Shown piece by piece: positions 35,372 through 44,273 of a stretch of 61,370 nt of DNA (the first letter of the stretch is position 1; each line of letters begins with the position of its first letter). The notes beneath the pieces are model-generated. The model searched no databases. It was not told where the DNA came from and worked only from the letters and a program-made list of their open reading frames with translations. This DNA is from Butyrivibrio sp. (lineage in GTDB: Bacteria; Bacillota; Clostridia; Lachnospirales; Lachnospiraceae), in NCBI RefSeq assembly GCF_015056685.1, contig NZ_SVFW01000009.1, forward strand, positions 29,231-90,600, in the 5' to 3' direction. The translations under genes were made by a program, and so were the position numbers.

Positions 35372-37885
35372 TCACTTTACACACATCACAATTTCGGGTG
35401 AATGTTTCTCCATATACTTATCCTTTGCCTTTTCTCCCACTGCACATATGCACTTGTAGGTTCCTTCAAGTCGCTCTTTTTCCCTTCGAAGCCTTTCTTT
35501 GTCATCTCCCCAGATAAGAACAAGGGGAAGCTCATCAGCATCAGCATCATCTTCTTTTTCAAGCTGTTTTTCCTTTGGGATATACTCTTTTAACAGTTTT
35601 TCAAGCTTTTCAAACTTCACGGGCTTACTCAGGTAATCCGTAAACCCCATGGAAATATAACTTTCCTTTGCACCAACAAGGGCATCGGCTGTAAGGGCTA
35701 TAACAGGCGTTCCCTGAAGCAGATCCTGCTTTTTCATCTCCATTAAGGTCTCCTCACCATTCATCTGCGGCATCATCTGATCCAGCAAGATCGCATCATA
35801 TTTGCTTTTCTTAACCCTTTCGATACAATCTATGCCTGATGAAACAAGGTCAAGCTTAATTTTGGTATCGCGAAGAAGACCTGAAATTACTTCCAGGTTC
35901 ATCTCATTATCATCAACTATCAAAAGACTTGCCTGCGGCGCATATAGAGACGCCGTTTCAATTTCAGCCTCTTTTACAAAATCATCAACGGCCTTGCTGA
36001 AATCTCCAATAGGTTCGGCATTTACTACTTGCTGCGGAATTCGGACAGTAAAAGTACTCCCTGAGCCATATTCTGAGACAACATCTATATTTCCGTTCAT
36101 TATCTCAACCAGCCTCCGGGTTATATGAAGCCCAAGCCCTGTGCCTTCGATATTTCGATTTCTTTTTTCATCAAGTCTTTGGAAACTTTTAAAAAGCTTT
36201 TCCATATCCTCTTTTTTTATCCCAATTCCTGTATCCTCGACCCTAAGTGTAAGTAAGGCAACATCCTCCTCGTCACCTTGCTTATTTACGTACTCTGCCG
36301 ATACATCAATCTTAACTTTACCTTTTTCCGTATACTTAACGGCATTATTTATGAGATTAAGCATCACCTGCTTGACACGAATTTCATCTCCGTAGAGTTT
36401 TGAAGGAATATCCGGATTTATATTAAACTCATATTCCAGTTCTTTTTCCAAAGCTCTGTGCCTTGTCATATTTATTACATCGTTTAAAATTGACGCAACC
36501 TGATAGTTTACAGGTATTACTTCAAAGTTTCCCGCCTCGATCTTACTAAGGTCAAGAATATCATTTATAAGTGCAAGCAGCGTATTTCCGGCACTTTTTA
36601 TATCAAGGGCATACTTCTTGGTACTGCGTTCCTTTGTATCACGAAGTATCATCTCATCCATGCCCAGAATTCCATTAAGAGGAGTTCTGATCTCATGGGA
36701 CATATTTGCCAGAAACTCATCCTTGGACTTATTTATGTGCATAAGCTCATTAGCTTCAAGCCTTATGCCAATGAGCTGCTTAATAGTATGGATAACCGCG
36801 CATATTAAAAATCCAAAAAGGCCAAACGCCATATAAACACCGGAGAACACGCCATCATGACTAAAGATGTAAAAAAAGATCTGTAAAACAGCAGAAAAAG
36901 CCAGCACCGCAAACCCTGCCGCGACAAGCCTGTAAGAATAGATAAGATGTCTTTTCATATCTATGATAAGAGTACAAAACATTACCATTATGCTTAGAAG
37001 GGCACATATGGCAGCATACAAAAAGCTGTCAGTCAAACTCATTTTTCCTGACACAAATAAGAAGATACATACCACATAATTGATTATTTCAAGGGTACTT
37101 GCAACTATTATTGCTTCTTCATACCTTGAACTTTGCAGGGAATTAATGAATACCAAAAAGGGTATTGGCATTATCATTACCATAAGAAACGGCACCGCCT
37201 GCACTACCGCAAGATTACTGCTATAGAGCTGTCTGAATATGGAATTGCCCAAAACCCAGCATGCTCCAAGGATCACCCCAATGGCAAGGTGCTCCATTTC
37301 AAGGTATTTTTTGTGAATATGCTTATAGCACACCGCCGCAATAAGACATAAAAGCCCCAGAAGCAAAATGGAAGCTCCTACAAACAATTCCAGCCCGTAT
37401 CTGTCTGAAAGCATTCCCAATATACCTATTCTGGTGCCTATATATACTTCGTAGATCATCCCGGAATTGTATTCGTAATGAACTCTCAAAGTCTTTCCGG
37501 CATCCTCAGGATATATGGAAGCCATAATAAAGCACTCCGCTGACTGATCCCCAAAAAACTTATAGTCCTGTGTGTGAAGGCATTCCCTCAGTTCATCACC
37601 CACATAAATATCCATGTCCATTCCCCTGAACCATAAAGCATTGTAGTCTTTGTCAAGGGAATCCGGCAGCCTTGTCTCAAGAGTAATATCCCCGGAAGCT
37701 TTTCCCGGAACCAAAAAAGGAACTTTACTTCCGTCTTCTTTTACTTCCACCCACTTATCGCCCGGAAGTTCATCACATATCATTCCATTTCGTGGAGAAT
37801 TAGCCGGAAAGACTTGTTCTCCTATAAAAATATATCCAAAAGTAATTATCAAAATTATAGTCAGAATTTTTCTTATAATCTTCAT
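35372..37885 (-). CDS. Hybrid sensor histidine kinase (7TM-type sensor, receiver)
   Basis: 837 residues: N-terminal membrane segment, an extracytoplasmic beta-rich domain (about 35-165), seven helices (about 170-380) resembling 7TMR-DISM sensors, HisKA (FLANMSHEIRTPLNGILG), HATPase (LINNAVKYT, DTGIGI, GTGLGL), a receiver (LLIVDDNEMN, AILLDQMMPQMNG, YLSKPV) and about 85 C-terminal residues without a clear domain. Unlike the kinase at 16315 it has no fused Hpt; a separate Hpt protein is encoded 26 bp upstream. The ATG follows GGAAGG. Confidence 0.92.
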   Translation of the reverse strand: MKIIRKILTIILIITFGYIFIGEQVFPANSPRNGMICDELPGDKWVEVKEDGSKVPFLVPGKASGDITLETRLPDSLDKDYNALWFRGMDMDIYVGDELRECLHTQDYKFFGDQSAECFIMASIYPEDAGKTLRVHYEYNSGMIYEVYIGTRIGILGMLSDRYGLELFVGASILLLGLLCLIAAVCYKHIHKKYLEMEHLAIGVILGACWVLGNSIFRQLYSSNLAVVQAVPFLMVMIMPIPFLVFINSLQSSRYEEAIIVASTLEIINYVVCIFLFVSGKMSLTDSFLYAAICALLSIMVMFCTLIIDMKRHLIYSYRLVAAGFAVLAFSAVLQIFFYIFSHDGVFSGVYMAFGLFGFLICAVIHTIKQLIGIRLEANELMHINKSKDEFLANMSHEIRTPLNGILGMDEMILRDTKERSTKKYALDIKSAGNTLLALINDILDLSKIEAGNFEVIPVNYQVASILNDVINMTRHRALEKELEYEFNINPDIPSKLYGDEIRVKQVMLNLINNAVKYTEKGKVKIDVSAEYVNKQGDEEDVALLTLRVEDTGIGIKKEDMEKLFKSFQRLDEKRNRNIEGTGLGLHITRRLVEIMNGNIDVVSEYGSGSTFTVRIPQQVVNAEPIGDFSKAVDDFVKEAEIETASLYAPQASLLIVDDNEMNLEVISGLLRDTKIKLDLVSSGIDCIERVKKSKYDAILLDQMMPQMNGEETLMEMKKQDLLQGTPVIALTADALVGAKESYISMGFTDYLSKPVKFEKLEKLLKEYIPKEKQLEKEDDADADELPLVLIWGDDKERLRREKERLEGTYKCICAVGEKAKDKYMEKHSPEIVMCVK

Positions 37886-37911
37886 AAACTACCTTCCGTT
37901 TGGCGTAAAAT

Positions 37912-38514
37912 TTACCCTATGACAGAATAAATCTCTTTTATCAGTTCTGTTGCCGCATCGTAGTTAAATTCTGAAATATATTTTTCCGCTTCTTTTAGTT
38001 TGTTCATGTAGTCAGCTTTAAAAGGATAGCCGGAAAGCTTTCTTGCAAGGAAGGATGCTTTCTCATCATCAAAATCATCAAGTGCCTCTAAAAGTTCATC
38101 TGCGGCAGCCTTTGCCTCCCCCACAGAGATCTCATCTGAAGCTTTTTCCTCATCCGCTTCGCCTATCGGTCTTATAGCCTCCACTGTCTTTTTATACATA
38201 TTAAGGGCTTTGTCGTAAAACTCAGAAACTATATCCTTATTCCCGCTTTTTGCGCCCATCTCCAAAATTTCAAATAAACTGCTAAGTTCAATCGCACCTA
38301 TCATCCTGGCATTGCTCTTTAGAGCATGCACATAGATCATATAGTCATTTAAATTTTCTGAATCAAGACTGTCTTTCATCTTTTTTATATTGTCATCATA
38401 GCTTTGGTAAAAGCGTCTTAAAATAGACAGATATTTTTCCTCACTGCCCGTGTACTCTATACCGATATCCGGCTCAATACCCACTGCTTTCAAAAAATCA
38501 AAATCCATTCCCAT
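37912..38514 (-). CDS. Stand-alone Hpt phosphotransfer protein
   Basis: 200 residues. The first part is an Hpt four-helix bundle with IYVHALKSNARMIGAIELS, where the His is the phospho-carrier. The C-terminal part (about 125-200) is a helical segment of unknown role. I prefer the ATG at 38514, preceded by AGAGGA; the in-frame ATG at 38529 overlaps the regulator stop but lacks a site. It would shuttle phosphate between the kinase at 35372 and the double-receiver regulator. Confidence 0.88.
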   Translation of the reverse strand: MGMDFDFLKAVGIEPDIGIEYTGSEEKYLSILRRFYQSYDDNIKKMKDSLDSENLNDYMIYVHALKSNARMIGAIELSSLFEILEMGAKSGNKDIVSEFYDKALNMYKKTVEAIRPIGEADEEKASDEISVGEAKAAADELLEALDDFDDEKASFLARKLSGYPFKADYMNKLKEAEKYISEFNYDAATELIKEIYSVIG

Positions 38515-38525
38515 AGATTTTCCTC

Positions 38526-39332
38526 TCATCCGAGAACATCAATTATCTTTGCAACAAGTTCAGATTTTTTGGTTGGTTTCACAATATAGCCCTGCGGTTT
38601 TAACTCTATCAGCGTTTTTAGCACTACTTCTTTTTCTGATACTCCAGTGAGGAAAACCACAGGAATCCCTTCAAATCCCGGTACTTCTTTAAGATTTTTA
38701 AACATTGTAGGTCCATCCATCCCCGGCATAATATAATCCAGAAGGATCAGATCCACCTTCTTTTTTTGTAAAACCTTAAAAGCAGTTTCGGAATTGCTGA
38801 CTAAGGTGGTATCATAAAACTCTTTTAAATGTTCTTTTATCTGCATAAGCTGACTGACATCATCATCAACAACCAGAATATGCCTCTTGGCACTTGGTCT
38901 TAAAGCGTTTGGATTGACAAACTCTGTCAGCAAAAGCTCTTCATTATTGTCATCAGGGTATTTTTTCTCAACTTCCTGGAGTTTGTCGTACAGAACATAC
39001 AAAGACACCGGCCTTGATAAAAAGAACATACGCTCAAGGGTGGTATATTTCATGAACAGCTCTCTATCCTCAAGATTTGCCACCACCATTATGGTAACAC
39101 CGGCAAGGGATACGCACTCATTTAGGATATTAAAGACTTTGACGGAATCCTTGGTTTCGTTGCCAAGGCATATTATTATGACCCTTGGCATTTCCGCAGG
39201 GACACGGTCAAAAAGATCATCGTGGTCAGCCGCGCATCTGACAACACGATAATCTCTGTCAGTTACTAAATGATTGTAAACATCATTGGCAATTCGTTTG
39301 TTTTTACCTGTTATCATCACCTTCAGCGCCAT
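38526..39332 (-). CDS. Two-receiver response regulator without an output domain
   Basis: 268 residues with the same plan as the regulator at 15527: residues 1-125 receiver-like without a phosphoacceptor (VIIICLGNETKDSV), residues 150-268 a full receiver (ILVVDDD, LILLDYIMPGMDG, FLTGVSEK, YIVKPTKK). No DNA-binding domain. It overlaps the DUF3021 gene by 29 bp at its start and the Hpt frame at its end, implying one transcript with both. Confidence 0.88.
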   Translation of the reverse strand: MALKVMITGKNKRIANDVYNHLVTDRDYRVVRCAADHDDLFDRVPAEMPRVIIICLGNETKDSVKVFNILNECVSLAGVTIMVVANLEDRELFMKYTTLERMFFLSRPVSLYVLYDKLQEVEKKYPDDNNEELLLTEFVNPNALRPSAKRHILVVDDDVSQLMQIKEHLKEFYDTTLVSNSETAFKVLQKKKVDLILLDYIMPGMDGPTMFKNLKEVPGFEGIPVVFLTGVSEKEVVLKTLIELKPQGYIVKPTKKSELVAKIIDVLG

Positions 39333-39807
39333 GATTATGTTTCCTCAGCCTTTCAAGATCTTCATTTATCTCTGTTATCTGGGACTTGTAAAAGAAATAG
39401 TGGAATAGCCATAAACCTGCATAGATAATGCTCATGATAAGCGCTACGATAAAAAAATCAATAGTTTCATCCGGTGAAAACCAGCCACACACAAAAGATG
39501 TTAGATAAAAAAACAGCATGGTGAAAATATAATGAGTAACTGTTGCCTTTAAAAGGCTGATATTTTCCACCCAGTAGCTTGTGGCTCCCCCAAGACCGAC
39601 AGCACCAAGCAGTCCACTCATTACCATGGTAATGAAAAATGCCAGAATCGGACTGTGGCAGCGTTTAAGCAGCACATCGCTATATACTGCAATAGTGTCA
39701 TTTCCTAATGATGCAGACGCCGATAAAGCTGTAATCATCTCCCCAACGATAACTCCTATTCCAAACCCCAACGCACATCTAAACTTAAATCTGTCACGTA
39801 TTGTCAT
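39304..39807 (-). CDS. DUF3021 membrane protein
   Basis: 167 residues with four membrane helices and a charged C-terminal tail (EDLERLRKHNHGAEGD). The helix content and its place directly after a LytTR gene match the DUF3021 family, whose members almost always pair with LytTR regulators and are thought to restrain them at the membrane. Good AAAGGAG site. Confidence 0.85.
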   Translation of the reverse strand: MTIRDRFKFRCALGFGIGVIVGEMITALSASASLGNDTIAVYSDVLLKRCHSPILAFFITMVMSGLLGAVGLGGATSYWVENISLLKATVTHYIFTMLFFYLTSFVCGWFSPDETIDFFIVALIMSIIYAGLWLFHYFFYKSQITEINEDLERLRKHNHGAEGDDNR

Positions 39808-39820
39808 AGGATGCTCCTTT

Positions 39821-40297
39821 TTATCTGTTTTTTAAGAAATTTTTAATACTCTTGACACGGCTTCTGGCTACCCAGGACTTGGTTCCATCATCAAACTCAA
39901 CGCCTATGGTACCTGCCATGTTAATGTCAAAGCTTTTTACCTTATGGAGATTTATTATCTCTGATTGGGAAATACGTATAAAACGATCCGGATTAAGACT
40001 TTCCTCAACTCTGCTTAAAGGTTTTCTGGAAATATAGGATTTATCCTGCGTATGTACTATGACCTTCCTGTCCTGCGTATATACTCTGATAATGTCCCTC
40101 TGTGAAACAAGGTGCATGATATCCTCCACATATCCGATTATAAAAGGATATGCGTTTTCAGATACATCTTCTATTGCGCCGACGATATTCTCGACCTGCT
40201 GCGTTCTCTCTTTGGTCTGTATAGTAACTTTGGGGTCTGCATATTTCTCATCCAGTATAATATCAATGTCCACCATGCTTCTCATATTAACTACCAT
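39821..40297 (-). CDS. LytTR family DNA-binding regulator
   Basis: 158 residues without a receiver domain. The C-terminal half is a LytTR domain: VSQRDIIRVYTQDRKVIVHTQDKSYISRKPLSRVEESL, then FIRISQSEIINLHKVKSFD. Such proteins bind paired 9-bp repeats and activate promoters. The start is uncertain among ATGs at 40297, 40285 and 40276. Candidate double boxes lie at 40372-40401 and 40531-40560, and upstream of the secreted protein at 35234-35263. Confidence 0.9.
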   Translation of the reverse strand: MVVNMRSMVDIDIILDEKYADPKVTIQTKERTQQVENIVGAIEDVSENAYPFIIGYVEDIMHLVSQRDIIRVYTQDRKVIVHTQDKSYISRKPLSRVEESLNPDRFIRISQSEIINLHKVKSFDINMAGTIGVEFDDGTKSWVARSRVKSIKNFLKNR

Positions 40298-40371
40298 CCA
40301 TCAATCATTAGCTTCTGTCGATTATTTTTTATTATAAACAAAAGGTTTAAGTTAATTTTGACATTTCGATT

Positions 40372-40401
40372 ATTCGGTCGTTTTGATTGTCTATTTGGTA
40401 A
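40372..40401 (+). promoter_or_regulatory. Candidate LytTR double box, distal
   Basis: ATTCGGTCG (40372-40380), 12 bp, ATTTGGTAA (40393-40401). It has the same box sequence and spacing as the other two sites but overlaps a TATAAT at 40408. It lies upstream of both the LytTR gene (minus) and the surface protein gene (plus) and could autoregulate. Confidence 0.5.
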
Positions 40402-40530
40402 TATTATTATAATGCTGTTTTTGACCCTTTTGACTCAGGAAAATCCAAATGAAAAACAATATCTAAATTTCATAAATCGTTTCTAAAATAATTCTTACCA
40501 AATCATAATCAAAGCCGCATGGTTAGTGCA

Positions 40531-40588
40531 TTTGGTCGATTTTAAATCCTATTCGGAAGTTCATTTTATACCTTTTTCTGTTATCCTA
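40531..40588 (+). promoter_or_regulatory. Promoter with candidate LytTR double box for the surface protein
   Basis: ATTTGGTCG (40531-40539), 12 bp, ATTCGGAAG (40552-40560), then 22 bp to a -10 element TATCCT (40583-40588), about 74 bp before the start codon. The rest of the 364-bp spacer 40298-40661 is AT-rich and I see no gene in it. Confidence 0.6.
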
Positions 40589-40661
40589 ATACCACATCGT
40601 TAAGACACGAATATTCGTTATATTAGTTGTTACGATTTTCTTATGAACAAGGAGGTTTAAT

Positions 40662-43043
40662 ATGCAAAAGAAATTTCTGACAAAGTTAACTGCTATCGCT
40701 ACCGCAGGTGTTTTTGCGGTATCCATGCCGTCAATGACTGTTTTGGCTGAAGAGTATCCTGACGGAACAAACCAAATTACATGCGAGCCAAGTGATAACG
40801 ACATCGTACATGGAGATATTGAAACCACAAGCGGAATGTATGCTATACAGGCACAGGGCGGAAACGGCACCGTTGAGGGCGATGTTATAGATAAAAGTGG
40901 CAACGCAACCGCCGGCGTTCAAGTAAATGGTGATGATGGAGGCGGTACTATTGTAATTCAGGGAAGCATTGAGGGTTTTGTCTATGGTATTGACGGTGGT
41001 TTATACGACCATAATGCAGATATATCTGTAGGCGAAGATATCAATGCCAGAGATATAGGTATTTACGTTACTAACCAGGATATAGCCGTCGGAGGCGATG
41101 TAAGCGGAGGCGCTGCCGGTATATACTCTCACAATTCCGAAATTACTGTTGGCGGGGATGTTACATCTAACGGCGAAGTGAAAAGTAATGCTGCCAGTAC
41201 TCGTATCGGTTATGCTTCCTCTGATGGAACAGAAAGCGGCATAGGAATCATCGCAGATAATGGAAGCAATATAAGTGTTAAGGGAAGTGTAAATGCTGCA
41301 AACACCGGTATTGAAGCAAAATATAATGATGATCTTGAGGAAATATCAGAAGCTAACGCAATTGTAAGTGTTGGCAGCGACGTTACCGCAGGTTCACTGG
41401 GAATCTATGTAGATGACGCGACCGTAACTGTAGGTGGTGACGTAACAACAACAAACGACTATAGTACTGCAATTGAGGCATCTGGCGCCACAGTAACTGT
41501 TGGCGATAATGTAACTGCAGCCGGCGACGAATCTACAGGTGTTAATGTATATTCAAGCACCATAGACATAGGCGGAGATGTAAATGCTAAAGAGATAGGA
41601 ATCTTTGCTCAGGATTCAACAATTGATGTCAAAGGAAGCGTAGATGGTGGCACAGTAGGTGCATACGCCAAAGATAAATCCAATATCACAATTGAAGGAG
41701 ACGTATCCGGAACAGCTATTGCTGTAGGTGCACTTTCTTCTACAGTCACTATAATAGGTGACGTAACTTCTGATGGATCTGGAACCTATAAAGACGGTGA
41801 TTTAGACTTCTCTGGAACCGGTATTGCAACGCAGGCAAGCAGGGTATTTGTTGGCGGAAATGTAACAGCCGGATATAATGGTGTAGAAATCGGTCTCAAT
41901 CCTGAAGAAGACGAGTACGATGATGAAAATGAAGATGATACAGATAGTGAAACATATGTTGTCATAAAAGGAACTATAACTGCAGAAAATGGAATAGCCA
42001 TTGCAGCTTGGGATACAGATACTGCTGACGACGTAATGAATGCTCTTCCCACACTGTATATTTATCAAATTGCTTCCGAAAATCCCATTCTCATAAGAAA
42101 TGAAAAAATGGACGATGATGCCCTGTCTGCACTTACTCAGACAGTAGCTGAAAATATTAACTATATCATTAACTCAGATGATGCTATCACCATCGATCCA
42201 ACTTCAGTCACAAATTACATGGATTTCTACACAACAAGGCTAAATAACGCTTTTACATTTACTGTTGCTGATGGATATGAATTTAACACTAATCATTCTG
42301 ACACATTTACAACTGTTTATAATGAGACAACCGGTAAGTGGACTGCTACCCTTACAAGCGTAAACGGAGGAATAAACCTCACCACTATAAATCCTAATGG
42401 TGGCGCAAATGAGGAAGATAACAACGAGCAGAATCAAAATGAAAATCCGGATAATCACAATGGCCAAAATGGTAATGCAGATAATAACAATGGCCAGAAT
42501 GGCAATGCAGATAATAATGATGATCACCGAAATCAAAACGACAACATTGATAGAAACAATGCAGACAATAATCGTAACAACGAGCAGAATGTTATAAATC
42601 TATCAGCAGATCAGGCTCCTTCAATAGAAAATACCGGCTTCTACGGAGCACCTTTAGGCGCAATTACTGTTTCATCCGGTGCGAGTCTTGCAAACGCAGC
42701 CCCCGCTGTGGAAGGCGCTGCTGCTCCATCCAGAGTATTGTCACTAAACGTTTCTGAGCTTACGCCTGCACAGCTTCAAACTGCAGTAGTTGATAATATT
42801 TCTTCTACACCATCAGGCGGAACTCTTAGAATCGAAACAACTACAGCATCATGTTTTGACCAAAAAATGCTCGAAACATTCGCCCAAAAGGGTGACATTG
42901 ATATTGAAGTTCTTTTCACCTATGGCGGAAAGAAGCTTCGCGTAGTCATCCCGGCAGGTTATGATATTACTAAGCTCCTGGATGAAAAAGGATACTGTGG
43001 ATATCTTCGCCTTGCAGAAATTCTCGGTGCTACAGAAGTATAA
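40662..43043 (+). CDS. Large secreted repeat protein, probable beta-solenoid
   Basis: 793 residues. Signal peptide (1-29, ending TVLA). Residues about 45-430 are at least a dozen imperfect repeats of about 20-25 residues built on the motif I-x-V-G-G-D-V followed by G-I-x, typical of a right-handed beta-helix. A globular part follows (about 440-570), then an Asn/Asp/Gln-rich linker (about 575-640) with near-perfect DNA repeats, and a C-terminal domain (about 690-793: SSGGTLRIETT-like, FTYGGKKLRVVIPAGYDITKLLDEKGYCGYLRLA). No sortase signal or membrane anchor. The site is a perfect AAGGAGG. Confidence 0.82.
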   Translation: MQKKFLTKLTAIATAGVFAVSMPSMTVLAEEYPDGTNQITCEPSDNDIVHGDIETTSGMYAIQAQGGNGTVEGDVIDKSGNATAGVQVNGDDGGGTIVIQGSIEGFVYGIDGGLYDHNADISVGEDINARDIGIYVTNQDIAVGGDVSGGAAGIYSHNSEITVGGDVTSNGEVKSNAASTRIGYASSDGTESGIGIIADNGSNISVKGSVNAANTGIEAKYNDDLEEISEANAIVSVGSDVTAGSLGIYVDDATVTVGGDVTTTNDYSTAIEASGATVTVGDNVTAAGDESTGVNVYSSTIDIGGDVNAKEIGIFAQDSTIDVKGSVDGGTVGAYAKDKSNITIEGDVSGTAIAVGALSSTVTIIGDVTSDGSGTYKDGDLDFSGTGIATQASRVFVGGNVTAGYNGVEIGLNPEEDEYDDENEDDTDSETYVVIKGTITAENGIAIAAWDTDTADDVMNALPTLYIYQIASENPILIRNEKMDDDALSALTQTVAENINYIINSDDAITIDPTSVTNYMDFYTTRLNNAFTFTVADGYEFNTNHSDTFTTVYNETTGKWTATLTSVNGGINLTTINPNGGANEEDNNEQNQNENPDNHNGQNGNADNNNGQNGNADNNDDHRNQNDNIDRNNADNNRNNEQNVINLSADQAPSIENTGFYGAPLGAITVSSGASLANAAPAVEGAAAPSRVLSLNVSELTPAQLQTAVVDNISSTPSGGTLRIETTTASCFDQKMLETFAQKGDIDIEVLFTYGGKKLRVVIPAGYDITKLLDEKGYCGYLRLAEILGATEV
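42457..42520 (+). repeat. Short tandem repeats in the Asn/Asp/Gln-rich linker
   Basis: The block encoding roughly N-G-Q-N-G-N-A-D-N-N recurs twice with near-identical DNA (AATGGCCAAAATGGTAATGC and AATGGCCAGAATGGCAATGC), a likely site of repeat-number change. Confidence 0.7.
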
Positions 43044-43072
43044 TAAGACAGCTTAAAACACTAATCCCCTCC

Positions 43073-43122
43073 AAAAAAAGAGGCGTTGAAAATTGATTAC
43101 TCATTTTTCAACGCCTCTTTTT
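43073..43122. terminator. Bidirectional rho-independent terminator
   Basis: AAAAAGAGGCGTTGAAAA pairs with TTTTCAACGCCTCTTTTT, between the convergent surface protein gene and the FliM-motif gene. Confidence 0.93.
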
Positions 43123-43131
43123 ATCTACATA

Positions 43132-43338
43132 TCATTTTCCCATTGACGCTATAAGCGCATCTATTTCCGCCTGACTAAGCATCTTTCCGGAATCTGCCGC
43201 AGCCGGAGCTGCAGCTGGTGCACCCGCCGCCGGTACACTTGCTGGAGAAAAGCCTCCTCCACCACCTGCCTGCGATGATTTGCCCATTATACTCGCAAGT
43301 AATTCCTGCTGTTCAGCACTAAGTCCATTTGCATCCAT
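43132..43338 (-). CDS. 68-residue Ala/Gly-rich protein carrying a FliM-type LSQAEIDALI motif
   Basis: Behind a CTGGAGAG site, the protein starts MDANGLSAEQQELLASIMGK, has a Gly/Ala/Pro linker (about 24-50) and ends MLSQAEIDALIASMGK. LSQAEIDAL is the peptide at the N terminus of FliM that binds phosphorylated CheY. Here it is at the C terminus, and the N-terminal LS-x-E-Q-x-ELLASIMGK is a related copy. There is no FliM/FliN body and no flagellar gene nearby. A bivalent receiver-binding or assembly peptide is a reasonable guess. Confidence 0.72.
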   Translation of the reverse strand: MDANGLSAEQQELLASIMGKSSQAGGGGGFSPASVPAAGAPAAAPAAADSGKMLSQAEIDALIASMGK

Positions 43339-43494
43339 AAATTATCTCTCCAGGTTACCTTTTTTCTGTCAGTCTATGATCTACTGTTTCGTTGCCTAAT
43401 GCACATACTTCCATGTTTAAGGTTATTGTATATAGTATAAAAATATTCGTCAAATAACCTTTTTCTAAACATCTCTTAAACTACTGATAAAAAA

Positions 43495-44130
43495 TTATAC
43501 CTTCTTACCTGTTTTACATATGTCTTTCAGGCAGCACTCTGCGCACTTAGGGCGTCTTGCGACGCACACTGCTCTTCCGTGAGTAACAAATCTGTGGCAA
43601 AGTGAATTGCCTTCTTCAGGAGGAATGATCTTCCAGAGCTCTTTTTCCACCTTAAAAGGCTCTTTTATATCATCTACAAGTCCAATAAGATTGCAGAGTC
43701 TTATGCAATGGGTATCTGTCACAATTGCCGGTTTTCCGAACACATCTCCCATTATAAGATTGGCACTTTTCCTGCCAACTCCCGGAAGTGCCAAAAGCTC
43801 TTCCATATTGTCAGGCACATTTCCGCCATATTTCTCATATATCACCTTCATGCAGGCTGAAATGTCCCTTGCCTTGGAATTGCCAAGTCCGCAGGGACGC
43901 ACAATCTCTTCGATCTCTGAAACTTCAGCCTTTGCAAGAGCCTCCACTGTTGGAAACTTTTCATATAATATTGGCGTTATCATATCCACTCTTGCATCTG
44001 TGCACTGAGCCGCCAGTCTTACGCTCACAAGAAGCTGCCACGCCTTGTCATAAGCAAGGGTACAGACCGCATCGGGATATTCTTTTTTTAATCTCTCAAT
44101 TACCTCTAGGGCAAGCTTTTTCTTAGTCAT
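43495..44130 (-). CDS. nth: Endonuclease III (DNA glycosylase/AP lyase)
   Basis: About 211 residues. It removes oxidised pyrimidines and cuts the abasic site. Helix-hairpin-helix LPGVGRKSANLIMGD has the catalytic Lys, followed by the catalytic Asp in IVTDTHCIRL. The C-terminal iron-sulfur loop is C-x6-C-x2-C-x5-C (CVARRPKCAECCLKDIC). The in-frame ATG at 44148 abuts its AGAAGG site, so I use the ATG at 44130; the choice is uncertain. Confidence 0.95.
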   Translation of the reverse strand: MTKKKLALEVIERLKKEYPDAVCTLAYDKAWQLLVSVRLAAQCTDARVDMITPILYEKFPTVEALAKAEVSEIEEIVRPCGLGNSKARDISACMKVIYEKYGGNVPDNMEELLALPGVGRKSANLIMGDVFGKPAIVTDTHCIRLCNLIGLVDDIKEPFKVEKELWKIIPPEEGNSLCHRFVTHGRAVCVARRPKCAECCLKDICKTGKKV

Positions 44131-44273
44131 ATTTTTAACCTGTGTCATCCTTCTGAAAAAAACTATATATGAAATAAAGATTGAATGCTATCTATTCTTT
44201 TATATATCCCGCCCGTGTGGTATCCTAATGCAGTTGGTGCTTTTTAATGAGGTGCCGGCGGGGGAGGAAAAGT

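Noticed and set aside
42240..42536. A 98-codon minus-strand frame rich in Ile
   Set aside because: It is antisense to the Asn/Asp-rich linker of the surface protein; composition is explained by that linker.
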